Shown here one piece after another: positions 11,973-19,593 of a stretch of 64,000 bases of DNA. The stretch lies in assembly GCF_015355755.1 (NCBI RefSeq), contig NZ_JACVEE010000001.1, positions 1,922,001 through 1,986,000 of the forward strand, read 5' to 3'. Made by a program: the position numbers and the translations under genes. Within the stretch, counting starts at the first letter, position 1; each line of letters begins with the position of its first letter. The notes under the pieces were generated by a model. That model was not told the DNA's origin and did no database searches. It saw only the letters and a list, made by a program, of their open reading frames with translations. The DNA comes from Nocardia sp. XZ_19_385. Its GTDB lineage: Bacteria; Actinomycetota; Actinomycetes; Mycobacteriales; Mycobacteriaceae.

Positions 11973-12515
11973 CTACTTATCTTCGCCGCGCTCCCGCAGG
12001 ATCCGCAGCACCTCTTCCATACCCGAAGCCAGTGAGCCGACATCGGTTTTGAGCGTCCCGACATCCTCAGTCAAGATCGAAAGCCGCCCATCGATCGACT
12101 CGAAACGCTTATCCATCGACCCGAAACGCTCATCGATCGACTCGAAGCGCTTATCCATCGACTCGAAGCGCTTATCCATCGACTCGAAGCGCTTATCCAT
12201 CGACTCAAAGCGCTTATCCATCGAGCCGAAACGCTCGTCCATCGACCCGAGTCGCTGGTTCATCAACTGAACGTCTATCGCGATCGAATCCAGTCTCGTG
12301 ACGACCGAGCGCCCTTCAAGGGTGCCGTGCAGATCGCCGCCGATGCAGGCTTGGACGCCAGCGATGTCGGAGTCCACCTTCTGGAACTTCTCGTCGAAGT
12401 ACGTCACGGTGTCAGTATCCAGCACGATCACGAAATCCAGTCGGCTTTCGAGGTTCACCACCTTGTCCTCGACCTCCTTCAATCGTCGCGGTACACCATC
12501 CCGACCGTTGTTCAT
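11973..12515 (-). CDS. Heptad-repeat coiled-coil protein of unknown function
   Basis: A 180-residue soluble protein with no signal or membrane segment. From about residue 83 to 145 it consists of near-identical seven-residue units of the type MDKRFES/MDERFGS, ideal for a long coiled coil. The flanks are also predicted helical. Its start overlaps the stop of the 83-residue gene at 12512 by four bases (ATGA), so the two are coupled. I do not recognise a named family. Tandem MDKRFE heptads occur in many bacterial hypothetical proteins and in some phage-related ones. A structural or oligomerising role is inferred only. Confidence 0.75.
   Translation of the reverse strand: MNNGRDGVPRRLKEVEDKVVNLESRLDFVIVLDTDTVTYFDEKFQKVDSDIAGVQACIGGDLHGTLEGRSVVTRLDSIAIDVQLMNQRLGSMDERFGSMDKRFESMDKRFESMDKRFESMDKRFESIDERFGSMDKRFESIDGRLSILTEDVGTLKTDVGSLASGMEEVLRILRERGEDK
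12091..12258 (-). repeat. 21-base tandem repeats encoding the heptads
   Basis: About eight consecutive 21-base units, each coding one heptad, with the four central units (roughly 12130-12220) almost identical at the DNA level. Such an array can gain or lose units without breaking the frame. Confidence 0.85.
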
Positions 12516-12763
12516 GTTGTGGCCTGCCGTTGATACGAACGCAGGCGTTCCTTGCGTCGATAGAGGATGCCCCGCACGTCGTCGATATCGGAGTCGACAC
12601 TCTCGAGGTCCGGCGGCGGATCATACGACCGCACCTTCAAGCTCAGCTTTCGGAGCCGCGTATCGATTTCCTCGAACGCCCAGGTGTCGACCTCGCCCCG
12701 AAACGCCTGCCACTGCTCGGTCTCGACTAACCGCTCCGCCTTCGATTTGCCGTCCTTACTCAT
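12512..12763 (-). CDS. Small hypothetical protein, paralogue A
   Basis: An 83-residue charged, probably helical protein. It contains EQWQAFRGEVDTWAFEEIDTRL, given here as a landmark in part, a YDPPP turn in the middle and an arginine-rich end. The start at ATG 12763 lies seven bases after GGAGGG; the upstream ATG in the same frame overlaps that ribosome site and is rejected. It is about 50 percent identical by eye to the gene at 12948-13217. The family is unknown. Its operon partner is the heptad-repeat gene. Confidence 0.75.
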   Translation of the reverse strand: MSKDGKSKAERLVETEQWQAFRGEVDTWAFEEIDTRLRKLSLKVRSYDPPPDLESVDSDIDDVRGILYRRKERLRSYQRQATT

Positions 12764-12840
12764 GGTCGAGCCCTCCTTCATCCGGTGGAACTTCGAACTG
12801 ATGCTCGAACAATAGCCACTTGCCCTGGCTTATGCCAGGC
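12761..12840 (-). promoter_or_regulatory. Promoter-operator region of paralogue A (duplicated)
   Basis: The same sequence recurs with few changes at 13215-13292. Both copies hold the ribosome site, a TATTGT or TATGGT hexamer fitting a -10 element, and a short palindrome TGGC-TTAT-GCCA (here 12826-12837) about 17 bases upstream of it. The palindrome may be an operator over the -35 region. Confidence 0.5.
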
Positions 12841-12904
12841 GATTCGAAGGAAAAGTTGCGGCGACTTGCCGACGTTCGCTGCGGGTGAACTGGACGCTGA
12901 GACT

Positions 12905-12932
12905 GTTTGCTGGACAGGCGGTTTCAGCAAAC
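12905..12932 (-). terminator. Hairpin after paralogue B
   Basis: A perfect eight-base inverted repeat GTTTGCTG / CAGCAAAC starting 16 bases past the stop of the 12948-13217 gene. It separates the two duplicated units. Confidence 0.55.
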
Positions 12933-12947
12933 CTGGGTCGTCGCGAC

Positions 12948-13217
12948 TTATTGGTTGTTGCGGGTGGAGGAGCGGACTTGTCGTTGGTACAGGCGCAAGC
13001 GTTTGTGGCGTCGGTACATGACGGCTTGCAGGTCCTCGACTTCAGTGCGGATACCGGCGATGGTCGGCGGGGGGTCGGACTCGTGCAGTTTTAGCCGCAG
13101 GTTGCGAAGGCGGGACTCTATTTCGTCGAAGGCCCAGGCGTCGACTTCGCCCCGGAACGCTTGCCACTCTTCGATTTCGGCCAACCGTTCAGCCTCCGAC
13201 TTGCCTGTGTCCTCCAT
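12948..13217 (-). CDS. Small hypothetical protein, paralogue B
   Basis: An 89-residue paralogue of the 12512-12763 product with the same EEWQAFRGEVDAWAFDEIES core, a SDPPP turn and a basic C-terminus. The start at ATG 13217 is preceded by the same GGAGGG-N7 arrangement. Unlike paralogue A, it has no coiled-coil gene behind it and ends in its own hairpin. The function is unknown. The duplication includes the promoter, which suggests a recent tandem event. Confidence 0.75.
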   Translation of the reverse strand: MEDTGKSEAERLAEIEEWQAFRGEVDAWAFDEIESRLRNLRLKLHESDPPPTIAGIRTEVEDLQAVMYRRHKRLRLYQRQVRSSTRNNQ

Positions 13218-13292
13218 GGTCGAGCCCTCCTACATCCGGCGGAACATCGAAATGATGCCCGAACCATAGCCAGTTGATATGGCTTATGCCAG
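13215..13292 (-). promoter_or_regulatory. Promoter-operator region of paralogue B (duplicated)
   Basis: Second copy of the 12761-12840 element. It includes the TATGGT hexamer and the palindrome TGGCTTATGCCA at 13280-13291. Confidence 0.5.
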
Positions 13293-13311
13293 AGGTTCAG
13301 CCAACTTCTGA

Positions 13312-14127
13312 TCAGCGGGGCGGCGGTCCCCCGGGGGCTGCGGGAGGTGCGGGCTGGGTGTTCGCTGATTTCTCCGCGACGCCGACGGTGAGGGAGACGT
13401 TCAGGACCGTGGCGGGTGTGCCTGTGACGGTGGCGAGTTCGGCGTCCCAGCCGTCGCCGAAGACGTTGTCGGAGGTGAGGGAGACGCTGGACATGTTGCG
13501 GGGGCTGGCGGAGTAGCCGGGGTCGTGGGCGTAGACCTGGTCGCAGATGTCCTCGGGTAGAGCGATTTGGGAAGTGAGGCGGGCGTTTTCGCCTGCGACG
13601 GCGGTGGTGAGGGAGTCGTAGACCTCGAAGTGGATGTGCGGCCAGCGGCCGGCGTAGCAGGCGGGGAAGATCGAGGTGAAGGTGACGGTGCCGGTGGCGT
13701 CGGCGACTTGGACGCCGCGTAGGTAGTTCTGGTTGGTGACACCGTCGCTGTAGAGGGAGTAGCGGCCTTCGCGATCACAGTGCCAGAGGTACACCGCCAT
13801 GCCGGAACCGGCGGCGCCGTTGTTTGCCAGGTCCTTCAGGGTCAGGGTCAGGGTCATCGGAACCCCCTCGGCCACACCGGAATACGAGCCGACGCTGGCG
13901 GTGATGTCGGAGCGGACCACACCGGATTCGATGAGGACGTTCGGCCCGTTGGACCCGTCGCCTGGATAGGGCCCTGCCGTCTCCTGTGGGATCGCCCCCA
14001 CGGTGCCGGCAGCCGTCGAACTCACGGAAGACGTTGCACCAGAACCGGTCTCACCCGCCGCACATCCCGCCGCGACGGTCGCCGCTCCCGCCGCACCGAA
14101 GAACCACAGCGCCCGCCGCCGGGACAT
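13312..14127 (-). CDS. Exported intradiol ring-cleavage dioxygenase-like lipoprotein
   Basis: A 271-residue protein. The N-terminus MSRRRALWFFGAAGAA ends in the lipobox AAGC, so it looks like a twin-arginine-type lipoprotein signal. The middle holds the intradiol fold with a full set of iron ligands by motif: Tyr in EGRYSLYS, Tyr in ACYAGRW, and His-x-His in RWPHIHFEVY. Catechol-type intradiol enzymes use Fe(III) to cleave between the hydroxyls, but extracytoplasmic relatives have largely unknown substrates. ATG 14127 places the signal correctly; a longer frame to 14193 does not. The tail is proline-rich. Confidence 0.82.
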   Translation of the reverse strand: MSRRRALWFFGAAGAATVAAGCAAGETGSGATSSVSSTAAGTVGAIPQETAGPYPGDGSNGPNVLIESGVVRSDITASVGSYSGVAEGVPMTLTLTLKDLANNGAAGSGMAVYLWHCDREGRYSLYSDGVTNQNYLRGVQVADATGTVTFTSIFPACYAGRWPHIHFEVYDSLTTAVAGENARLTSQIALPEDICDQVYAHDPGYSASPRNMSSVSLTSDNVFGDGWDAELATVTGTPATVLNVSLTVGVAEKSANTQPAPPAAPGGPPPR

Positions 14128-14287
14128 CACCCTTAGATCATGCGCGAGCCCGAGATCATGCTCGTCACCGCGATGCGCGCCTCCCACAACCAACTCCTAA
14201 CAGTCGCCATTACTACTGAACACCGGCGACGTTATGCAGGTCCGCTCCGCGAACCCTGGGACCTCCCTGGGAGTCCGCTGGGAACGC

Positions 14288-15667
14288 TCAGATGCCGAGG
14301 ACCAGTTTGGCGGTGGTGAAGTAGATGATCAGCCCAGTGGCGTCGACCAGGGTGGTCACCATGGGGGCGGAGACCACTGCCGGATCGATGCGGAGTTTCT
14401 TCGCCAGCAGCGGCATGGTGCCGCCGATGGTGGCTGCCCAGCCACAGATGAGGACCAGGGTGATGGCGACGACGGCCGCTACACCCGGGCCGACGAACAG
14501 CGCGCCGATGACCAAACCCGCACTGGCCAAAAGGGATCCGAGGACCAGGCCGACGCGGCATTCACGCCAGATGACCTTGAACAGGTCCGACACCCGGACC
14601 TCGCCGACCGCCAGGGCGCGGACGCAGGAGGTGGCCGCTTGAGCGCCCGCGTTGCCGCCGGCGCCGATCAGCAGGGGGATGAACAGGGCCAGGTGGGCGG
14701 CTTGTTCCAGGGTTCCGGAAAAGAAGTCGGTGACGCTGACCGTCAACGTCGCCGCGAAGAGCAGCAGCATCAGCCAGAGCGCGCGGTAGCGGGCGAGCTG
14801 GAAGACACCGGCCGCCATGTAGTGGCCCTCCCACGGGGCGGAGCCGGCTTGGCGGGCGACGTCCTCGCTGTCGGCCGCCTCGATGACCTCGACCGCGTCG
14901 TCGATGGTGAGCAGGCCGACCAATCGGTCTTCGCTGTCGACGACCGGGAGGTTGATGTCGTTGGTTTCGCGCATCAGCCGGGCCGCCTTCTCGGCGGAGT
15001 CGGTGGCGCGGGCGAACGCGGGTTCGGTGACGACCAGCTCGGCCACCATAGTGCCGGGTTCGGCGAGCACCAGTTCGCGCAGTTCCACGATGCCGGTGAG
15101 GCGCCGGCCGCCGTCGACCACGGGCAGCGTGTAGACGGTTTCGGCGCTGGCGCCCTTGGCGCGGACCACGGCCAGCGCTTCGGCGACCGACAGGTTGCGG
15201 GGCAGCGCGACGACCTCGGGGGTCATGTACTGGCCGGCCGAGCCCTCGGGGTAGCCGAGCAGGGTCGCGGTCATGCGGCGCTCCCGCGGGCTCAGCCCGG
15301 CGAGCACCTTCTTGGCGACCTTCGCGGGGGCCTCGCGCAGCATGCGGGCGCGGTCGTCGGGAGCCATCTCCTCGACGAGTTCACGGAAGCTTTGATCGCG
15401 CAGGCCCTGCAGGATCTGCTGCTGGTCGACCGGTTCGAGTTCCTCGAACACCGCAAGCGCCGCGTCCTTGTCGAGCAACCGGAACGCCACGACGGCCTGG
15501 ACGGCGTCCATGCGGGCGAGCTGGTCGGCGATGAGGTGCGGCGGGTGGTTGTCCAGCCATTCCTGGGCAGCGCCGACGCGGTGGCTGTCGACGATGTCCT
15601 GGAGGGATTCCGACAGCGTGGGGCTGTCGATCTGCGGGCGTGCTTCGATCAGATCGGTCGGCGACAT
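14288..15667 (-). CDS. mgtE: Magnesium transporter MgtE
   Basis: A 459-residue Mg2+ channel/transporter. It has a cytosolic superhelical N domain (about 25-130), a CBS pair (about 135-260, with YMTPEVVALP and DINLPVVDSEDRLVGLLTIDD, shown in part), a plug helix and five transmembrane helices. The GAGGNAGAQAATSCVRALAVGE pore block marks MgtE, and the end LVDATGLIIYF lines the pore. In the family, the N and CBS domains gate the pore in response to internal Mg2+. ATG 15667 is chosen because GAGGA lies six bases upstream. A leader with an open reading frame precedes it. Confidence 0.95.
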   Translation of the reverse strand: MSPTDLIEARPQIDSPTLSESLQDIVDSHRVGAAQEWLDNHPPHLIADQLARMDAVQAVVAFRLLDKDAALAVFEELEPVDQQQILQGLRDQSFRELVEEMAPDDRARMLREAPAKVAKKVLAGLSPRERRMTATLLGYPEGSAGQYMTPEVVALPRNLSVAEALAVVRAKGASAETVYTLPVVDGGRRLTGIVELRELVLAEPGTMVAELVVTEPAFARATDSAEKAARLMRETNDINLPVVDSEDRLVGLLTIDDAVEVIEAADSEDVARQAGSAPWEGHYMAAGVFQLARYRALWLMLLLFAATLTVSVTDFFSGTLEQAAHLALFIPLLIGAGGNAGAQAATSCVRALAVGEVRVSDLFKVIWRECRVGLVLGSLLASAGLVIGALFVGPGVAAVVAITLVLICGWAATIGGTMPLLAKKLRIDPAVVSAPMVTTLVDATGLIIYFTTAKLVLGI

Positions 15668-15672
15668 GAGTA

Positions 15673-15821
15673 GTCCTCGCACGGGGAGTGAGATGTGAGG
15701 TCGAGTACTTCACACCGCGAGGCGCCAGCCCAGATGTCGCGAGGAACTAGAACTGCGAGGGGGCGGCGCCGCGCGGCCTTCGACTCGGAGGTTCGCTGCT
15801 GCGCATGGCGACCCACCTCCT
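15673..15821 (-). promoter_or_regulatory. mgtE 5' leader with mutually exclusive pairings
   Basis: On the transcript, the leader-peptide ribosome site AGGAGGT (15815-15821) can pair with ACCTCC inside that peptide's own gene (15787-15792). TCCTCGC (15739-15745), just past the leader stop codon, can pair with the mgtE ribosome site GCGAGGA (15674-15680). A ribosome paused near the leader stop would block the second pairing and expose the mgtE start. The pairing partners are seen in the sequence; the switching model is inferred. The conserved M-box core was not found. Confidence 0.5.
15747..15806 (-). CDS. 19-residue leader peptide (uORF) upstream of mgtE
   Basis: Reads MRSSEPPSRRPRGAAPSQF and stops with TAG. 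It has the best ribosome site in the area, AGGAGGT eight bases before ATG 15806. The peptide is rich in Pro and Arg (Glu-Pro-Pro, Arg-Arg-Pro-Arg). Proline-rich leaders control Mg2+ transporter genes in enterobacteria (mgtL of Salmonella), where translation of Pro codons senses Mg2+ or proline availability. This one is too short for standard gene calling and lies 79 bases before the mgtE start. Confidence 0.6.
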   Translation of the reverse strand: MRSSEPPSRRPRGAAPSQF

Positions 15822-15946
15822 GTTCGTCGTGCCGCGGACCTGACGGTCTACGCGTCGCTACCGGGAAAACTCAGAACGAATGCGAATGCATCCCCGAGAA
15901 GGATACATGGATCAGCGGACAACCTCGCCACGACCGGGCGCTCTGC

Positions 15947-16468
15947 TCAGTCACGCTCGCTCGCCGCCAGCGTCGCGAGGATCGCGGGCTCGGCATCGTC
16001 CCAGGTACGGACGTGTCGGACCCAGTCCGGGACCGGTTGGGTCTGCGCACCGAAAAGGTAGAGATGCGGGACCAGACCGCGCAGCGCCCGATGCACTTCG
16101 ATCCGATCGTCGATCATGTGGGTGATGCCCAACTCGGCGCAGTGCCCCGCCTTGTCCGCGCGCTCCAGGCAGAATCGAACGTTGCCCTCCGGCATCCCGG
16201 TCCGGGCATAGAACTCGTGATGGTCGAGCCACTGCAGCGTCCGCTTCTGCACCCGCGCCCCGCATTTGGAGATCACCCAGACCCGGCCCTCGAACCGCGC
16301 CACCAGCCGCGTCAATACTTGAAAAGCATTGGGACTCGACGGTGTTCGCATCGCCTCGTCGAATCCCCCATCGAGAAAAGCCGTATCGGCGTCCCCCGGT
16401 TCCAGCAGCACCCCTTGGATCACTCGCCCGAAATCCACTCCGAGCCTCGGTATTTCATCTGTATTCAT
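15947..16468 (-). CDS. HAD-superfamily phosphatase-like protein
   Basis: A 173-residue single-domain protein. It starts with a LGVDFGRVIQG strand-loop resembling HAD motif I but with a changed second acidic position (DFGRV rather than DxDGT). VWVISKCG follows as a motif II-like segment, and HMIDDRIEVHRAL supplies the double acidic motif IV. It resembles the small NT5C-type or uncharacterised HAD hydrolases of actinobacteria. The start at ATG 16468 has AAGGC just upstream; several upstream in-frame starts exist but add unconserved sequence. The altered motif I leaves catalysis uncertain. Confidence 0.65.
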   Translation of the reverse strand: MNTDEIPRLGVDFGRVIQGVLLEPGDADTAFLDGGFDEAMRTPSSPNAFQVLTRLVARFEGRVWVISKCGARVQKRTLQWLDHHEFYARTGMPEGNVRFCLERADKAGHCAELGITHMIDDRIEVHRALRGLVPHLYLFGAQTQPVPDWVRHVRTWDDAEPAILATLAASERD

Positions 16469-16587
16469 AACGCCTTCGAGCATGACCCGCGCGGGGCGGC
16501 ATTGCGAGCGAATTCCGGCGACCACCATTAGATGCATCCGGCGTCTAACTCTTTCCAACGAGCGGGCGAGCGCCGAGGATCTACGCC

Positions 16588-17343
16588 ATGACCAGCACCG
16601 ATCAGCCACGTTCGGGGTCACAAGCCGTCGAACGGGCCATTCATCTGCTCAATTGTTTCGAGGGCGATGACCCCGAGTTCTCGCTCAGTGAGCTCGCTCA
16701 CCTCGCCGGCGTACCGGTGAGCAGCGCGCACCGGCTGGCCAAGGCGCTGGTGCGCGGGCGACTGCTGGAGCAGGATCCGGCCACCGATCGGTATCGGGTC
16801 GGCGCAGGTCTGGCAACGCTGGCTCGCCCCGCGTTGACCCGGCTCGGCATCGATTCCGCCGCACCGCATATGTACGCGCTCGCGGCGGGAATCAAGATCA
16901 CCGCGAGCCTCAGCGTCATCGATGCCGGTGATGCCCTGACGATTCTGCAGGCCCGCCCACCGGTGCTGTTCTGTCACCATCAGCTGCCGCAGCCCCGGCA
17001 ACCGCTGCGGTCCAGCGCCGCCGGGCACGCGTTGCTCGCCTACGCGGCCGTCGCCGGCGACCGCTTGCCGGGTCGCTCGACCGGGCCGGGAAACCGGCTT
17101 GGACCCGATCTGGACCTGGTGCGCCACAAGGGTTTCGCGCTCGCGGAGATCCCCGAGGACGACCCGCTACGGGCCATTGCCGTGCCGGTGTTCGGTCCGG
17201 GCCGCCAGGTCTGGGGCGCGCTCAGTGTGCAGGCGCGGTCGGCGCGGCTCACCGACGAACTCGTTCGCGAAATCCTGCCCGCCATGCAGCATTTCGCCGT
17301 GCGCATCGGTTCCGTCGTGCAAAACAGTTCTCCCGGGTCCTAA
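16588..17343 (+). CDS. IclR-family transcriptional regulator
   Basis: A 251-residue regulator. An N-terminal winged helix-turn-helix is visible (about 12-75, with AVERAIHLLNCF and LSELAHLAGVPVSSAHRLAKAL, shown in part), followed by the GAF-like IclR effector domain to about 245. IclR proteins bind small organic effectors and repress or activate neighbouring catabolic operons. It lies directly before the sulfur-acquisition island on the same strand, with a 316-base gap that holds a leader peptide, so it is the most likely local regulator. The effector is unknown. Confidence 0.85.
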   Translation: MTSTDQPRSGSQAVERAIHLLNCFEGDDPEFSLSELAHLAGVPVSSAHRLAKALVRGRLLEQDPATDRYRVGAGLATLARPALTRLGIDSAAPHMYALAAGIKITASLSVIDAGDALTILQARPPVLFCHHQLPQPRQPLRSSAAGHALLAYAAVAGDRLPGRSTGPGNRLGPDLDLVRHKGFALAEIPEDDPLRAIAVPVFGPGRQVWGALSVQARSARLTDELVREILPAMQHFAVRIGSVVQNSSPGS

Positions 17344-17459
17344 TTGGACTCACCGTGATTTTCACAATGTGGAATGGCCGTTGTCTGACACCGCGCGCAC
17401 CCACACCATGAAAGCCACGGGCTTTGCCCCGAACTCCCCTCCACCCCAGGAAGTACCCA

Positions 17460-17537
17460 GTGCTGACACCCACCGCGTTGATCCGCCGCCGCGCGATCGA
17501 CTTCATGCGGCTTCCGCACGGGATCTGTCGACTCTGA
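17460..17537 (+). CDS. 25-residue leader peptide of the sulfur operon
   Basis: GTG 17460 opens a 25-codon frame ending in TGA 17537, with AGGAAG seven bases upstream. The product contains LIRRRAIDFMRLPHGICRL. This matches the pattern of short actinobacterial leader peptides (Arg-Arg-x-x-Ile-Asp then Arg-Leu/Val and a Cys near the end) found before cysteine and sulfate or sulfonate transport genes. The single Cys codon fourth from the end is well placed to sense cysteinyl-tRNA supply. It lies 122 bases before the ABC transporter genes. Confidence 0.7.
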   Translation: MLTPTALIRRRAIDFMRLPHGICRL

Positions 17538-17659
17538 CCTGACACCGCGTCCGGTCCACAGCTTTCCGCGCACCGGCCCCGCAGCAGACCCCGACTTCTC
17601 ACCTCGGCCGCAGCATGCCCTTTTCCGGCGCGCGGCAGGCATTTCTCGAAGGAACACCC

Positions 17660-18739
17660 ATGCGTTTCACCGCACCCCGGCGACGACACCGCGCGTTCGC
17701 CGTCGCACTCACCCTGCTCACCAGCGTTTCCGTGCTCGCCGCGTGCGGTAAGTCCGATGCCGGCACGACCGCCGACGGCAAGACCGTCGTCCGCTACCAA
17801 GGCTCCACCGGTCAGGTCACTCCCTACGAATTGGCCGCGGACCTCGGGTATTTCACCAAGATCTCGCTGCAGTGGGAGGGCGACACCACCAGCGGCCCGG
17901 CCAATATCCAGGCCGCCGCCACCAATCAGGTCGAGTTCGGCAGCGCCTTCAATGGCGCGGTCGTGAAGTTGATCGCGGGCGGCGCGAAGGTCACCTCGGT
18001 GCTGAGTTCCTATGGTTCCGATGACAAGACCTTCACCGGCTACTACGTCCGCGAAGACTCCCCCATCAAGACCGCCCGCGATCTGATCGGCAAGAAGGTG
18101 GCGGTCAACACGCTCGGCGCGCACCACGAGTTCATCACCCGGGAATGGCTGCACAAGCAGGGCCTGACCGAGGACGAGATCAAGCAGGTGCAACTGCTGG
18201 TGGTACCGCCGGCCAACACCGAGGACGCGCTGCGCAAGGGCCAGGTGGAGGTCGGGACCCTGGGCCAGGTGTTCCGCGACTCCGCCCTGGAACGCGGCGG
18301 CATCCGACCGCTCTACACCGACACCGCGATCTTCGGTCAAGCCAGTTACGGCACCTATGTGTTCCGTAACGAGTTCCTCGCCAAGAACTCCGACGCGGTC
18401 CAGGATTTCGTGCAGGGCACCGCCCGCGCCACCCGCTGGCTGCAGATCACCCCGCGCGAGGAGGTGCTGGCCAGGTTCACCTCGATCATCGCCAAGCGCG
18501 GCCGCAACGAGAACACCGACCTGCTGAAGTACTGGAAGAGCTCCGGTCTCCCGACACCCGGTGCGGTGGTCCAGGACAAGGAGATTCAGGTCTGGATCGA
18601 CTGGCTGGTCCGCAACGGTGAGCTGAAGCAGGACCAACTCAAGGCCGCCGACCTGTTCACCAACAAGTTCAACCCCTATGCCAACGGCACCTACCAGCCT
18701 GCCAGCGGCCCGACCGGCGAGGTGGTGGCCGCGAAATGA
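17660..18739 (+). CDS. Sulfonate/taurine-type ABC transporter substrate-binding lipoprotein
   Basis: A 359-residue SsuA/TauA-like protein. It has a signal peptide with lipobox VLAACG near residue 32, then the NMT1/THI5-like two-lobe fold starting KTVVRYQGSTGQV. The recognisable segment GKKVAVNTLGAHHEFITREW and the tail helices fit the family. GAAGGA lies about ten bases upstream of ATG 17660. The stop overlaps the ATPase start by four bases (ATGA), so the genes form an operon. The family takes up sulfonates, taurine, nitrate or pyrimidine precursors; the neighbours favour an organosulfur ligand. Confidence 0.87.
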   Translation: MRFTAPRRRHRAFAVALTLLTSVSVLAACGKSDAGTTADGKTVVRYQGSTGQVTPYELAADLGYFTKISLQWEGDTTSGPANIQAAATNQVEFGSAFNGAVVKLIAGGAKVTSVLSSYGSDDKTFTGYYVREDSPIKTARDLIGKKVAVNTLGAHHEFITREWLHKQGLTEDEIKQVQLLVVPPANTEDALRKGQVEVGTLGQVFRDSALERGGIRPLYTDTAIFGQASYGTYVFRNEFLAKNSDAVQDFVQGTARATRWLQITPREEVLARFTSIIAKRGRNENTDLLKYWKSSGLPTPGAVVQDKEIQVWIDWLVRNGELKQDQLKAADLFTNKFNPYANGTYQPASGPTGEVVAAK

Positions 18740-19593
18740 GTACCAGCACACCGAAACTCGCGATCAATCGGGTCAGCAAGCAGTTCCCGATCCGAGGCAC
18801 GAACGAGACGTTCACCGCGATCGAGGAAATCTCGCTCGACGTGCACGCCGGGGAATTCCTGGTCCTGGTCGGGCCCAGTGGCTCTGGCAAGTCCACACTG
18901 CTGGATCTACTCGGCGGTCTGACCAAGCCGAGCTCGGGCGAGATCCTGCTGGACGGCGCACCCATCACCGGGCCCGGCCTGGACCGCGGCATCGTCTTCC
19001 AGCAGTACGCTCTGTTCCCGTGGCGCACCGCCCGGGCCAATATCGAATTCGGCTTGGAGGCAAAGGGTCTGCGGCGCAAGGAGCGCCGCGCCCGCGCTGA
19101 GGAGTACCTGGATCTGGTGGGGCTCACCGGTTTCGGCGACCGCTACCCGCACGAGCTCTCCGGCGGCATGAAGCAGCGCGTCGCGATCGCCCGCAGCCTT
19201 GCCTTCGATCCGGAGCTGCTGCTGATGGACGAACCGTTCGCCGCGCTCGACGCGCAGACCCGGGAGTCGTTGCAGGACGAGCTGTTACGGATCTGGCGTG
19301 CCACCGGCAAGACGATCCTGTTCATCACCCACGGCATCGACGAGGCGGTCTATCTGGGCCAGCGAGTCGCGGTGCTCACCTCCCGACCCGGCCGGGTCAA
19401 AGCAGTAGTCGACGTCGACATCGACCGGGACGCCGAGGACATCCGCTCCACCGATGGTTTCCGCGCCTACCGGCACGAGATCTGGTCACTGTTGCGCAGC
19501 GAGGTAGCACGCGCACAGGACCTGGAACGCGAATCCCTCTCCGACAGCGGCACTTCTGCCGATTCCCGGACCGAAAGGCCGATCCATGTATAG
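18736..19593 (+). CDS. ABC transporter ATPase, SsuB/TauB type
   Basis: A 285-residue ATPase with Walker A GPSGSGKSTLL, Q-loop FQQYALFPW, signature LSGGMKQRVAIARSLAF, Walker B LLLMDEPFAALD and the switch histidine in FITHGIDEAV. These match the nitrate/sulfonate/taurine importer branch. It overlaps the binding protein by four bases and the permease by eight, so the three are translated together. It energises uptake at the inner face of the membrane. Confidence 0.92.
   Translation: MSTSTPKLAINRVSKQFPIRGTNETFTAIEEISLDVHAGEFLVLVGPSGSGKSTLLDLLGGLTKPSSGEILLDGAPITGPGLDRGIVFQQYALFPWRTARANIEFGLEAKGLRRKERRARAEEYLDLVGLTGFGDRYPHELSGGMKQRVAIARSLAFDPELLLMDEPFAALDAQTRESLQDELLRIWRATGKTILFITHGIDEAVYLGQRVAVLTSRPGRVKAVVDVDIDRDAEDIRSTDGFRAYRHEIWSLLRSEVARAQDLERESLSDSGTSADSRTERPIHV

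Noticed and set aside
12091..12258. CRISPR array
   Set aside because: Units are contiguous 21-base coding repeats without spacers.
15668..15946. M-box magnesium riboswitch before mgtE
   Set aside because: The conserved core segments of the M-box could not be found; a peptide-based leader explains the region better.
11973..17343. Integrative or mobile element in the accessory block
   Set aside because: No integrase, transposase, flanking direct repeat or tRNA was found.
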